DNA of 47,246 nt. Source: Saprospiraceae bacterium. GTDB lineage: Bacteria > Bacteroidota > Bacteroidia > Chitinophagales > Saprospiraceae. Of this stretch, positions 26,277 through 33,416 are shown in pieces. Location of the stretch: contig JALHRR010000037.1 of assembly GCA_022841345.1 (NCBI GenBank), forward strand, positions 1-47,246, written 5' to 3'. Under the pieces are notes generated by a model. It searched no databases, had not been told where the DNA came from, and saw only the letters and a list, made by a program, of their open reading frames with translations. The first letter of the stretch is position 1, and each line of letters begins with the position of its first letter. A program made the position numbers and the translations under genes.

Positions 26277-27269
26277 ATGGAACTCAATTCAGCATTTTTG
26301 CAGAGAAGACCCAGGAGAAACAGGGCTTCAGAATCTATCCGTGAACTAGTCAGGGAGACTTATCTGGCCCCGGGACATCTGGTCCTGCCCCTATTTCTTG
26401 TAGAAGGTCAGCGTATCCATCAACAAATTCCTTCTCTTCCGGTGGCAGCCAGAATGTCACTGGACAATATCCTTAAAAACATTGAAACTGCTATGAGTCT
26501 GGGCGTCAATAGCTTTATGATTTTTCCTGCAGTGCCGGAAGATAATAAAGACAAAGTAGCCAGTTACAGTTATGCGGAAGACAATTTTTATCTGGAAGCA
26601 GCGAGAAAAATTAAGGAACAATTCCCTGAATGTTGTCTGATCAGTGATGTGGCTATGGATCCTTACAGTTCGGATGGGCATGATGGTTATGTTGAAAAAG
26701 GTAAAATCATCAATGATATCACCTTGCCCATTTTGGCAAAGATGGCAGTAGCTCAGGCGCAGGCCGGATTTGATATTTTAGGACCTTCGGATATGATGGA
26801 TGGCAGAGTAGGTGTGATCAGGGAGAATCTTGATAAAGCAGGATATAATACTACCGGAATTATGTCTTATACTGCCAAATATGCCAGTGCATTTTACGGA
26901 CCATTCAGGGATGCACTTGATTCAGCTCCCAAATCCGGAGACAAAAAGACCTACCAAATGGATCCGGCAAATAGCAGAGAAGCCCTCATAGAAGCGGAAT
27001 TGGATACAAAGGAAGGTGCGGATTTCCTGATGGTAAAGCCGGCACTTCATTATCTGGATATTATCAAAAATCTTTCTGCCAACTTTGAAACACCAATCGC
27101 TGCTTATCACGTGAGCGGAGAATGTGCTATGTTACTGGCTGCTTGCCAGAATGGATGGCTGGACTATGAAAAGGCTATGCCGGAAACGCTTACCAGTATT
27201 CGCAGAGCCGGAGCCAGTGTCATTATTTCTTATTTGGCGCTGGATTATGCGAGGTGGGTGAGAAGGTGA
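26277..27269 (+). CDS. hemB: Delta-aminolevulinic acid dehydratase (porphobilinogen synthase)
   Basis: 330 residues. The enzyme joins two 5-aminolevulinate molecules into porphobilinogen, an early step of haem synthesis. Two active-site lysines are visible, in TAKYASAFYGPF (about residue 201) and MVKPALHYLD (about 254, the Schiff-base lysine). The metal-site region reads SDVAMDPYSSDGHDG, with no cysteines where zinc enzymes carry three; this marks the magnesium or metal-independent group. LGPSDMMDGRVGVIR is also typical. The start lies two bases after yidD. Confidence 0.97.
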   Translation: MELNSAFLQRRPRRNRASESIRELVRETYLAPGHLVLPLFLVEGQRIHQQIPSLPVAARMSLDNILKNIETAMSLGVNSFMIFPAVPEDNKDKVASYSYAEDNFYLEAARKIKEQFPECCLISDVAMDPYSSDGHDGYVEKGKIINDITLPILAKMAVAQAQAGFDILGPSDMMDGRVGVIRENLDKAGYNTTGIMSYTAKYASAFYGPFRDALDSAPKSGDKKTYQMDPANSREALIEAELDTKEGADFLMVKPALHYLDIIKNLSANFETPIAAYHVSGECAMLLAACQNGWLDYEKAMPETLTSIRRAGASVIISYLALDYARWVRR

Positions 27270-27445
27270 GGCAGCCGGCTTTTGGCTATTAGCGAACAGC
27301 CCGGATCAGCCAATTGCGAATTGCAAATTACGATTTACGATTTGAACCAATTTAACAGCCTTGGCTCGTTGCTGGTGTAAACAGCCGCTTCTGGCTTCTG
27401 GCTTCTGGCGGAACAGCCAAAACAGCATGGGGAGAAGTAATGGCC
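27270..27445. repeat. AACAGCC-type intergenic repeat region
   Basis: No gene is seen. AACAGCC occurs at 27295, 27354, 27380 and 27412, between phrases such as GCTTCTGGCTTCTGGC and AATTACGATTTACGATTTG. It leads into the repeated 95-base module at 27446. Confidence 0.6.
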
Positions 27446-27540
27446 TATAAATTTGCCAGTTTGAATGTCAAATTTATCTTCAGACTTCTTGTAAGGAATA
27501 CATTTCTGGCTGCCATCCAAGAAAAACTTGCAAATTATTG
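27446..27540. repeat. Dispersed module with terminal inverted repeats, copy 1
   Basis: Begins TAAATTTGCC and ends TTGCAAATTATTG, so the ends are inverted (AATTTGC and GCAAATT). An inner hairpin, AAATTTG and CAAATTT, sits near its left end. A homologous copy lies at 30379-30476, about 70% alike by eye, sharing AATACATTTCTGGCTGCCA-type text. No gene is apparent in it. Confidence 0.65.
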
Positions 27541-27585
27541 GGTGGAACGTCGGAAGAAGTTGCCTCCTGGATACTTGCGAAAGCT

Positions 27586-27700
27586 CATCACTTTTATATT
27601 TTCAAAGCGAAGCTGCAGAAAATATAAAGACATCACTTTTTCAGGGCGTGTCCCCTGAAAAAACATCACCTTTCAAGCCTTAGGCGCAGAAAAACATCAC
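27586..27700. repeat. Hairpin-cassette array, copy 3 (CATCAC separators, different hairpins)
   Basis: CATCAC separators at 27586, 27631, 27664 and 27695 enclose three self-complementary segments. The first has 11 perfect pairs (27593-27603 with 27618-27628). The second has ten perfect pairs (27637-27646 with 27653-27662). The third is nested, with TTTC/GAAA outside and GCC/GGC inside (27671-27692). The layout matches the TGTCACC arrays but the hairpins differ. A 12-base palindrome TTTCCCGGGAAA follows at 27714. The rest to 27773 holds nothing recognised. Confidence 0.75.
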
Positions 27701-27773
27701 GTGATTAGGAACATTTCCCGGGAAAAAGCTGCATTCGTTTGAAGTCGAAGCAGATGGGAGTTAGAGTATGAAT

Positions 27774-28220
27774 TTAATCGAAGAGTGAATTATACTGATT
27801 TGGTTTTTCTTTTTCGGCTTCTTTCAAGCGGGGGAGCTGCATGTCTTCCTTTACTTCAGTAACATCTTCGAACTCAACAAATTCGCCATCTCTCTGGGTA
27901 CGTATACGATCCTCTACTTTTTTAAGTTTGCGAACGAATAAGGCTTTCATTAATAGATAAGCAAGTACAAATGGCAATCCTATTACCTGAAGAATCAGCG
28001 ATAAAATACCAATAGCGGGGTCTTGTCTGATTTTTCTAAATACACTTTTGAAATGATTCACAAATATTTTGTGGTCAATTATTAAAAGTGCGATCAGCAT
28101 CACAGGGGCCGTGAAATACAGCAGGTAAAACAATCCCTTGAGGATGTAATACATGGCCACTACGAATAAAACCAGAAATAATACGGCCCAAATGGGTGAA
28201 ATAGCATACCTTCTGTACAT
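27774..28220 (-). CDS. Hypothetical membrane protein
   Basis: 148 residues from the ATG at 28220; an upstream TTG (28241) is a less likely start. Two or three hydrophobic segments are seen (PIWAVLFLVLFVVAMYYIL, YFTAPVMLIALLIID, GILSLILQVIGLPFVLAYLL). A charged tail follows (VRKLKKVEDRI, then an acidic stretch) that probably lies in the cytoplasm. I recognise no family. It is 75 bases downstream of the ABC exporter gene on the same strand, so the two may share a transcript. Confidence 0.72.
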   Translation of the reverse strand: MYRRYAISPIWAVLFLVLFVVAMYYILKGLFYLLYFTAPVMLIALLIIDHKIFVNHFKSVFRKIRQDPAIGILSLILQVIGLPFVLAYLLMKALFVRKLKKVEDRIRTQRDGEFVEFEDVTEVKEDMQLPRLKEAEKEKPNQYNSLFD

Positions 28221-28295
28221 GGTTTGACTTTTGTGTTTCAATTGTTAACGCAAAAAAAGCAGGATTGATTCTATCAAATGCAAATAAACGACCAA

Positions 28296-30059
28296 CTACA
28301 CTGTCTCTTTGACAAACTGCATTTCGTAGAGTTCTCTGTATTTACCATCGGGTTTCTGGACAAGGTCTTCATGGGTACCCCATTCCAGCATGTTTCCTTT
28401 GTCAAGGACCATGATATAATCGGCATGGCGGATGGTGGACAATCTGTGAGCAATGATGATAGAGCTCCTTTTTTTGATTAATTTTTCGATTGCATACTGG
28501 ATTAAAGATTCGGATTCGCTGTCAATGGAGGAAGTAGCTTCATCCAGTATGAGTATATCCGGATCAAATATCAATGCTCTCACAAAAGAGATGAGTTGTC
28601 TTTGCCCCATGGACAAATTGGAACCCCGCTCAGAAACCATAAACTGATAACCACCGGGGAGTTTTTCGATGAATTCATTGGCCCTGATCAATTCGGCAGC
28701 TTTGATGACCTGTTCATCTGAGACTGCCGGGTCATTCAGCCTGATATTGTCTATAATACTTCCTGAGAAAAGGAAGACATCCTGCAAAACCATGACGATT
28801 CTTCTGCGCAAACTGGCAATTTCAAATTGATGCAGGTCGATATCATCGATCCTGATGGTGCCTTTATCATATTCGTAAAACCTGTTCAGAATATTAATGA
28901 TGGTTGATTTGCCTGAACCTGTACTACCTACTATGGCAAGGGTCTTACCTGCTTCCATTTGGAAAGAAACATCTTTCAAAACATAATTGTCGTCGTCATA
29001 AGCAAACCAAACTTTATCAAAACAGATCTTGCCTTTCAATTTCTCAGCTTTTACATTTCCATCCTGTAATGATTCAATCGGTTTGTCAAGAATCTGGAAA
29101 ACACGCTCAGCTGCTACCATGCCCATTTGCAGTGTATTGAATTTATCAGCCATAAACCGGATGGGCCTGAATAACATGGTCAGATACACAGGAAATGCAA
29201 TCAGTGCTCCCATGGTAACACTTCCTTCCAAAACACTACCGGCACCCCACCAAACCATGAGTCCCAGAGAAATGGCTGATATGATTTCTACCGCGGGGAA
29301 AAAAACTGCATAATGAAAAATAGAGTCAATATTGGCCTTTGTATATTCTTTATTGATAATTTTAAACTTCTCTGATTCCTTCTTTTCGGCATTGAATATC
29401 TGGACGATTCGCATTCCTGTAATACGCTCCTGGAGAAATGCATTCATTCTGGCAATCTGGGTCCTTACCTTTTGAAAAGCAGTTTTTACTTTTTCTTTGA
29501 AAATATAGCTGGCTATAATCATCAAAGGCATGGTACTCAAACATATAAGTGCCAGTTGCCAACTCGAGCTGAACATGATGGCTATGACCGCAATGAGCCC
29601 AAGCATATCAGCAATAATGGTGATGACACCCTGCGAAAAAACTGAATTGATGGTTTCAATATCTGAGATGGTTCGGGTGGTGCTGGTACCTATGGCTGTT
29701 TTATCAAAATAACGAATGTCCATAGCCATTATCTGCCTAAATACTCTGTTCCGAAGATCTCTGATTACAGATTGACCCAAAAAATTGGTACTATAAATGA
29801 AAACATATCTCAATAAAACTTCTGCCAGAAGTGTTCCGAATAAAATGATAGTCATAAACACCATCCCATCAATATCTCCGGTTAAAATATTCAAATCCAC
29901 CATTCTCTGAATCAGATATGGTCTGATAGAACTGACAGGGGCAATGACGACAGCAAGAATGGCTGATGTGATAAATAATCGCTTATAAGGGAAGCCAAGG
30001 CGCAGGATGCGTAGCAGTAATTGCAAGTCGAATGATTTTCCGTCCTTTTGTTGCTCCAT
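28296..30059 (-). CDS. ABC exporter, fused membrane and ATPase domains (MsbA-like)
   Basis: 587 residues from MEQQKDGKSF. The ATG at 30059 is preferred to an upstream TTG (30074), which lies inside the promoter box. Six membrane helices fill roughly residues 20-310, followed by the ATPase domain. That domain has Walker A AIVGSTGSGKSTIINIL, Q-loop VLQDVFLF, signature LSMGQRQLISFVRAL, Walker B DILILDEATSSID and H-loop IAHRLSTI. The signature reads LSMGQ rather than LSGGQ. As a half-transporter it works as a homodimer or with a partner. It exports lipids, peptides or drugs; the substrate cannot be told. Confidence 0.93.
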   Translation of the reverse strand: MEQQKDGKSFDLQLLLRILRLGFPYKRLFITSAILAVVIAPVSSIRPYLIQRMVDLNILTGDIDGMVFMTIILFGTLLAEVLLRYVFIYSTNFLGQSVIRDLRNRVFRQIMAMDIRYFDKTAIGTSTTRTISDIETINSVFSQGVITIIADMLGLIAVIAIMFSSSWQLALICLSTMPLMIIASYIFKEKVKTAFQKVRTQIARMNAFLQERITGMRIVQIFNAEKKESEKFKIINKEYTKANIDSIFHYAVFFPAVEIISAISLGLMVWWGAGSVLEGSVTMGALIAFPVYLTMLFRPIRFMADKFNTLQMGMVAAERVFQILDKPIESLQDGNVKAEKLKGKICFDKVWFAYDDDNYVLKDVSFQMEAGKTLAIVGSTGSGKSTIINILNRFYEYDKGTIRIDDIDLHQFEIASLRRRIVMVLQDVFLFSGSIIDNIRLNDPAVSDEQVIKAAELIRANEFIEKLPGGYQFMVSERGSNLSMGQRQLISFVRALIFDPDILILDEATSSIDSESESLIQYAIEKLIKKRSSIIIAHRLSTIRHADYIMVLDKGNMLEWGTHEDLVQKPDGKYRELYEMQFVKETV

Positions 30060-30071
30060 GTATAAAAAATG

Positions 30072-30079
30072 CAAATATA
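30072..30079 (-). promoter_or_regulatory. -7 box of the ABC exporter gene
   Basis: TATATTTG on the minus strand, 12 bases before the chosen ATG, with a TTC 19 bases upstream as a weak -33. It implies a very short leader and argues against the TTG start at 30074. Confidence 0.5.
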
Positions 30080-30554
30080 GTAAATGAGATGTTTGAGTGA
30101 ATTGTTTTGGGTGATGAGAAATAAAAGAGGCTTTCTGGTTGAACAGCCGCTTCTGGCTTCTGGCTGGCTAACAGCCGGTGTGGTTGAACCGTTTGTGTGT
30201 ATACATTAACTCAAACTGACTCACACCCATACAAACTCACATTTTGTACCCTGAACTCAAACGCAAGCTCCGTAGCAAGGCTGCGCTCGCTATCTGTGGA
30301 CTTTTGCTCATCACCTTTCAAGCCGAAGGCGCATTGTGTGTAGCTATTTAAGGGTATCGTAAAACGAGTAGGAAGGAGTATAAATTTGCCAATTTATATA
30401 TCAAATTTTACTGTAGACTACTAAGAAGCCATACATTTCTTGCTGCCACACGAGGAAAATTTGCAAATTATTATGCGGAACAGCAGTGTGTGGGGTGCAG
30501 AGTGTGCTCGTAGCTGGAAGCTACTTCGAGCTGTGAGGGGGTAATGCTAAAAAA
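30080..30554. repeat. Intergenic region with AACAGCC words, a partial hairpin cassette and the dispersed module
   Basis: No gene is seen. AACAGCC occurs at 30142 and 30170, next to CTTCTGGCTTCTGGC as after hemB. A single CATCACC cassette (30309-30335) carries TTTCAAGCCGAAGGCGCA, matching the third hairpin of the 27.6-kb array. The dispersed module copy follows at 30379. Confidence 0.6.
30379..30476. repeat. Dispersed module with terminal inverted repeats, copy 2
   Basis: Homologous to 27446-27540. It starts TATAAATTTGCC and ends TTTGCAAATTATTATG, with the inner AAATTTG and CAAATTT arms kept while the bases between them differ. Here the CATCACC cassette lies before the module; at 27.4-27.7 kb it lies after it. 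Confidence 0.65.
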
Positions 30555-30592
30555 CAAAAAAGCCGATGGTACGGATACGCATCGGCTTTTTA
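30555..30592 (-). terminator. Bidirectional-looking terminator after rpsT
   Basis: AAAAAGCCGATG and CATCGGCTTTTT form a 12-base perfect stem with a short loop, A-rich on one side and T-rich on the other. It lies 25 bases after the rpsT stop. Confidence 0.85.
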
Positions 30593-30616
30593 AATCGGGG
30601 GATTATGCTTTGTTGG

Positions 30617-30871
30617 TTAAGCAAGAGTCTTTATATGTCTCATAAGGCTGCTTTTCAAGTTAGCAGCTTTGTTTTTATGGATGTTATTTTTCTTAGCAAG
30701 TTTATCGATCATAGATACAACTTTCGGAAGGAATGCATCTGCTTCAGCCTTATCGGTTAAAAGTCTCAGATTCTTTACAGCAGCGCGGGCTGTCTTCTTG
30801 TAATATCTGTTGTGCAGCCTTTTTTTGGCTATTTGTCTGATTCTCTTTTCTGCTGATTTATGATTTGCCAT
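30617..30871 (-). CDS. rpsT: 30S ribosomal protein S20
   Basis: 84 residues starting [17 protein letters not shown], the standard S20 N-terminus. The protein is helical and very basic and binds 16S rRNA early in 30S assembly. Longer in-frame readings upstream pass through the promoter and were rejected. The gene is single, with a textbook Bacteroidota promoter and its own terminator, as is usual for rpsT. S20 can regulate its own translation in E. coli; nothing here shows that. Confidence 0.97.
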   Translation of the reverse strand: MANHKSAEKRIRQIAKKRLHNRYYKKTARAAVKNLRLLTDKAEADAFLPKVVSMIDKLAKKNNIHKNKAANLKSSLMRHIKTLA

Positions 30872-30907
30872 GACGGTTAATACTTTGACGATTTTCTGAT
30901 TGAGGCG

Positions 30908-30938
30908 CAAAAGTAAGATGCATTTTTGAATCTGACAA
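30908..30938 (-). promoter_or_regulatory. rpsT promoter
   Basis: On the minus strand TTG (30936-30938), a 20-base spacer, then TACTTTTG (30908-30915): a full match to the Bacteroidota -33/-7 pattern. The leader is about 30 bases. Confidence 0.8.
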
Positions 30939-31028
30939 CTAATTGGCAAATATTTTTCAAGCAAAAACCTTATAAGAATCAGAAAACGCGCAGATTAGCT
31001 CAGTTTTGGCGCATGTTCAGCAGACCTT

Positions 31029-32426
31029 CTAATTTCCTATATGTATAATCTTATGTCTTTCAATAATGTTATCAGAATATATAGACAAGCTATACATTCC
31101 GGCGGGAAAAGAACTCATATCTATGAATTCTAAACTATCACCCTGAAAAACCTGCAGGCCAGCTGCATTGAATAATTTTATATTATAAAATAAAGATGCA
31201 TTTGATCTGATGTTCAAGCCTGAATGAACGGGATTGGGAAATATGTCAAATTTGGGTATTCTGGTGCTAATCGCTCTGATAGTTGAAAAATGAATGGATC
31301 CATCCAGGTGAATCATCCTGAGACGGTAGTAATTCTTTCCTGCTATTGGCTGATCATGTATATGTTCCTGCATTTTTGAATGTGATTCGCTTATGGGGTA
31401 TGATCGCAAATCCCGAAATGTAATACCGTCAGAACTGTGAGTAAAAACGATTTCTTTAATTCCGGAATGCGGTTCCAAGGAAGCAGTTAACTTTATTTGA
31501 TCAGAAATCAAACGTCCATTAAATGCCACAGATGAATTACTCAAAAAATAATCAACACCTGAATATTCAGCCATATCCAGAACTGTTGACCAGGCTACCT
31601 GCTGCATGATGGCTGCTTGTGCAGGAGAAGGCATATTGGCAAAGGCTCCTCCCCACTCATTCTGCAGCGCAGTCGTTAAACCAACCGGGCTTTCTCTGTA
31701 GATGCAGGCAAACATAACACAGGCTACAAAGTAATTGCCAGCATTGGTAAGATGTATATCGTCTGAAAAAAGCTGCTGAAATGATGTAATTCCAGGGACA
31801 GCTCCATCATCAATTAAATTTACCAGAGCATGCCATGCCTGACCTGCCGGAATCATCCACACCTCCTGATCCGGGAGTTCGTTTCTGACATGATCAACGA
31901 TACCGGCCCAAAGTGGCCAGTCCACTAAAAGTCTTGGATGCCACAGAATGGAATCGCCGTCATCCCATTCACAACCCGGAGGATTAATACCCGAATTGGT
32001 ACAATGCCAGGTTTCATACATGTAATATCTAACTGGATTACCGTCATTATGATCGATTGCATATTGAAGAAAATCAACTGCATAGCCATAGGTATCACTC
32101 CAGGTCAGATGGCCTTGTAAGGGGACAGCTTCTGTGACGATGAAGACATCATGATTGCCCTGAGGAAATGCATTAAAATATGGAGTACCCTGGGCATTTT
32201 CGGGGTGGTTATACTGCCAGTTGAGATTTGCGCCATTGCCAATCTGATAATCATATTCTGTTACCTTACCTGCGTCCAGTGCCAAACCGTGTACCATCGC
32301 AGGCACATTCAGATTAATTAGACTATGCCCGAGGTAATAGGGTCTGGCCTCTGATATCAGCTGAGCAAAAGTGAGCCCTGAAAAATAAGGTAATAAAAAG
32401 AAAAGTAACAAGCGTTTTCGAAGCAT
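31029..32426 (-). CDS. Secreted SGNH-like hydrolase with T9SS type A sorting domain
   Basis: 465 residues from MLRKRLLLFFLLPYFSGLTFAQ, a clear signal peptide; upstream in-frame codons were left out. The catalytic part opens RPYYLGHSLINLNVPAMV, where GHSL matches the block I Ser motif of SGNH hydrolases. It ends near DDIHLTNAGNYFVACVMF, where D-x-x-H matches block V with the catalytic Asp and His. It probably acts as an esterase on a carbohydrate or lipid outside the cell. The C-terminal part (IPKFDIFPNPVHSGLNI to FPAGMYSLSIYSD) is a type A sorting domain. The block II Gly and block III Asn are less certain. Substrate unknown. Confidence 0.82.
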   Translation of the reverse strand: MLRKRLLLFFLLPYFSGLTFAQLISEARPYYLGHSLINLNVPAMVHGLALDAGKVTEYDYQIGNGANLNWQYNHPENAQGTPYFNAFPQGNHDVFIVTEAVPLQGHLTWSDTYGYAVDFLQYAIDHNDGNPVRYYMYETWHCTNSGINPPGCEWDDGDSILWHPRLLVDWPLWAGIVDHVRNELPDQEVWMIPAGQAWHALVNLIDDGAVPGITSFQQLFSDDIHLTNAGNYFVACVMFACIYRESPVGLTTALQNEWGGAFANMPSPAQAAIMQQVAWSTVLDMAEYSGVDYFLSNSSVAFNGRLISDQIKLTASLEPHSGIKEIVFTHSSDGITFRDLRSYPISESHSKMQEHIHDQPIAGKNYYRLRMIHLDGSIHFSTIRAISTRIPKFDIFPNPVHSGLNIRSNASLFYNIKLFNAAGLQVFQGDSLEFIDMSSFPAGMYSLSIYSDNIIERHKIIHIGN

Positions 32427-32835
32427 GAGATCAATATTTAAGGGTGCGCAGAAGTCAGAAGCAGTGATTATTTTCAAGGTTGCAAAGGCAGCATTATATT
32501 AAAGACAGCAAATTAGAAAAAGCTTGTTAATTATCAAATACGAATGTCAAATTCAGGCAAATGATGTAATGCAGATGGAAAGAAGAATTGAGAATTCATT
32601 CAATTTGAAACATAAATAGAAACGGGAGAATAAATCGAATCGGATATGGCAGGAATTCAGAACAGTATAAACAAATTTTCACTTATATATAGTGTGGAGT
32701 ATATATATGAAAAATCGAGATGCCAAAGCCCTTATCAGTACTGAATTACATGGCAATTGGAGGCAAAAAGCCGAAAAATGGGCATTTTAGAGCCTAAATG
32801 AGGCTAGAACCGCGATTTTTCGTTGAAAAACTTGG
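32427..32835. other. Intergenic region upstream of the HU gene
   Basis: No gene is seen. It holds an AT-rich tract with TATATATA near 32690 and 32703. A small palindrome AGCCT-AAATG-AGGCT lies at 32791-32805, about 30 bases before the HU promoter, and could be a regulatory site. A TGCCTTTG near 32483 on the minus strand is one base off the -7 consensus for the SGNH gene. No AACAGCC words occur. Confidence 0.4.
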
Positions 32836-32863
32836 TTGAATGAATAATATCCATATATATTTG
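32836..32863 (+). promoter_or_regulatory. HU gene promoter
   Basis: TATATTTG (32856-32863) fits the -7 consensus, with TTG at 32836-32838 (17-base spacer) or 32832-32834 (21-base spacer). The leader is about 35 bases to the ATG at 32906. Confidence 0.65.
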
Positions 32864-32905
32864 CCGCGTTTAAAACATTATTGTTCACCCATTAAATTGA
32901 AACAC

Positions 32906-33178
32906 ATGAACAAAGGAGAATTAGTAGATGCAATTGCAAAAGCTACTGGTTTGACAAAAGCGGCGTCTGCGAATGCGTTAGAAGCAGTACTAGATGCTGT
33001 AACTGATACACTTAAAGCAGGTGACAAGGTTACTATTCCTGGTTTTGGTACTTTCTCTACATCTAAGCGTACTGCGCGTACAGGTAGAAACCCACAAACA
33101 GGTAAAGAAATCAAAATCGCAGCTAAAACCATCGCGAAATTCAAGCCTGGTAAGAAATTGTCTGACTCTGTTGGATAA
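32906..33178 (+). CDS. hup: HU family DNA-binding protein
   Basis: 90 residues, the normal HU size, starting MNKGELVDAIAKATGLTKA. The DNA-bending arm region shows VTIPGFGTFSTSKRTARTGRNPQTGKEI, with the conserved Arg-Asn-Pro tip that intercalates into DNA; the end is FKPGKKLSDSVG. HU dimers compact and bend DNA across the nucleoid. An in-frame upstream extension (from 32840) begins before the likely transcription start and was rejected. A strong terminator follows. Confidence 0.96.
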   Translation: MNKGELVDAIAKATGLTKAASANALEAVLDAVTDTLKAGDKVTIPGFGTFSTSKRTARTGRNPQTGKEIKIAAKTIAKFKPGKKLSDSVG

Positions 33179-33203
33179 GAAATACTTCAGCAATGAATCA
33201 TTA

Positions 33204-33238
33204 AGGAGCCTCTCAATTTTGGGAGGCTTCTTTTTTTT
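33204..33238 (+). terminator. Intrinsic terminator after the HU gene
   Basis: AGCCTC and GAGGCT arms around a short AT-rich loop, followed by TTC and eight T. It lies about 25 bases after the stop. Confidence 0.85.
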
Positions 33239-33326
33239 ACCCACCACACTCATCACTCTCCTCTCCTACTGCGACAGGGATGGGAGCGGGCACGAAGGAG
33301 GAACGACTGAGTAAAGCGGACAGCCC

Positions 33327-33395
33327 GGCCTCTCCGGAGGGGTAAGGAATAGCCCCTGATAAAAGGGATGATCCGTAACCCCTCCGGGGAGGGTC
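33327..33395. repeat. GC-rich long inverted repeat between convergent genes
   Basis: CCTCTCCGGAGGGGT-AAGG on the left pairs with CCGTAACCCCTCCGGGGAGG on the right, nearly perfectly, with an inner CCCCT/AGGG pair. It looks like a REP-type element or bidirectional terminator between hup and the giant gene. Its GC content contrasts with its surroundings. Confidence 0.6.
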
Positions 33396-33416
33396 GCCCA
33401 AAATTCTTTAATCTGA

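Noticed and set aside
27440-27658. Plus-strand reading of 72 codons across the dispersed module
   Set aside because: It runs through hairpins and repeat modules, its counterpart at 30.4 kb is not open in the same way, and no start signal is seen.
30975-31025. tRNA-like text GATTAGCTCAGTTTTGGCGC
   Set aside because: It resembles a D-arm, but no anticodon arm, T-arm or matching acceptor stem follows within the proper length.
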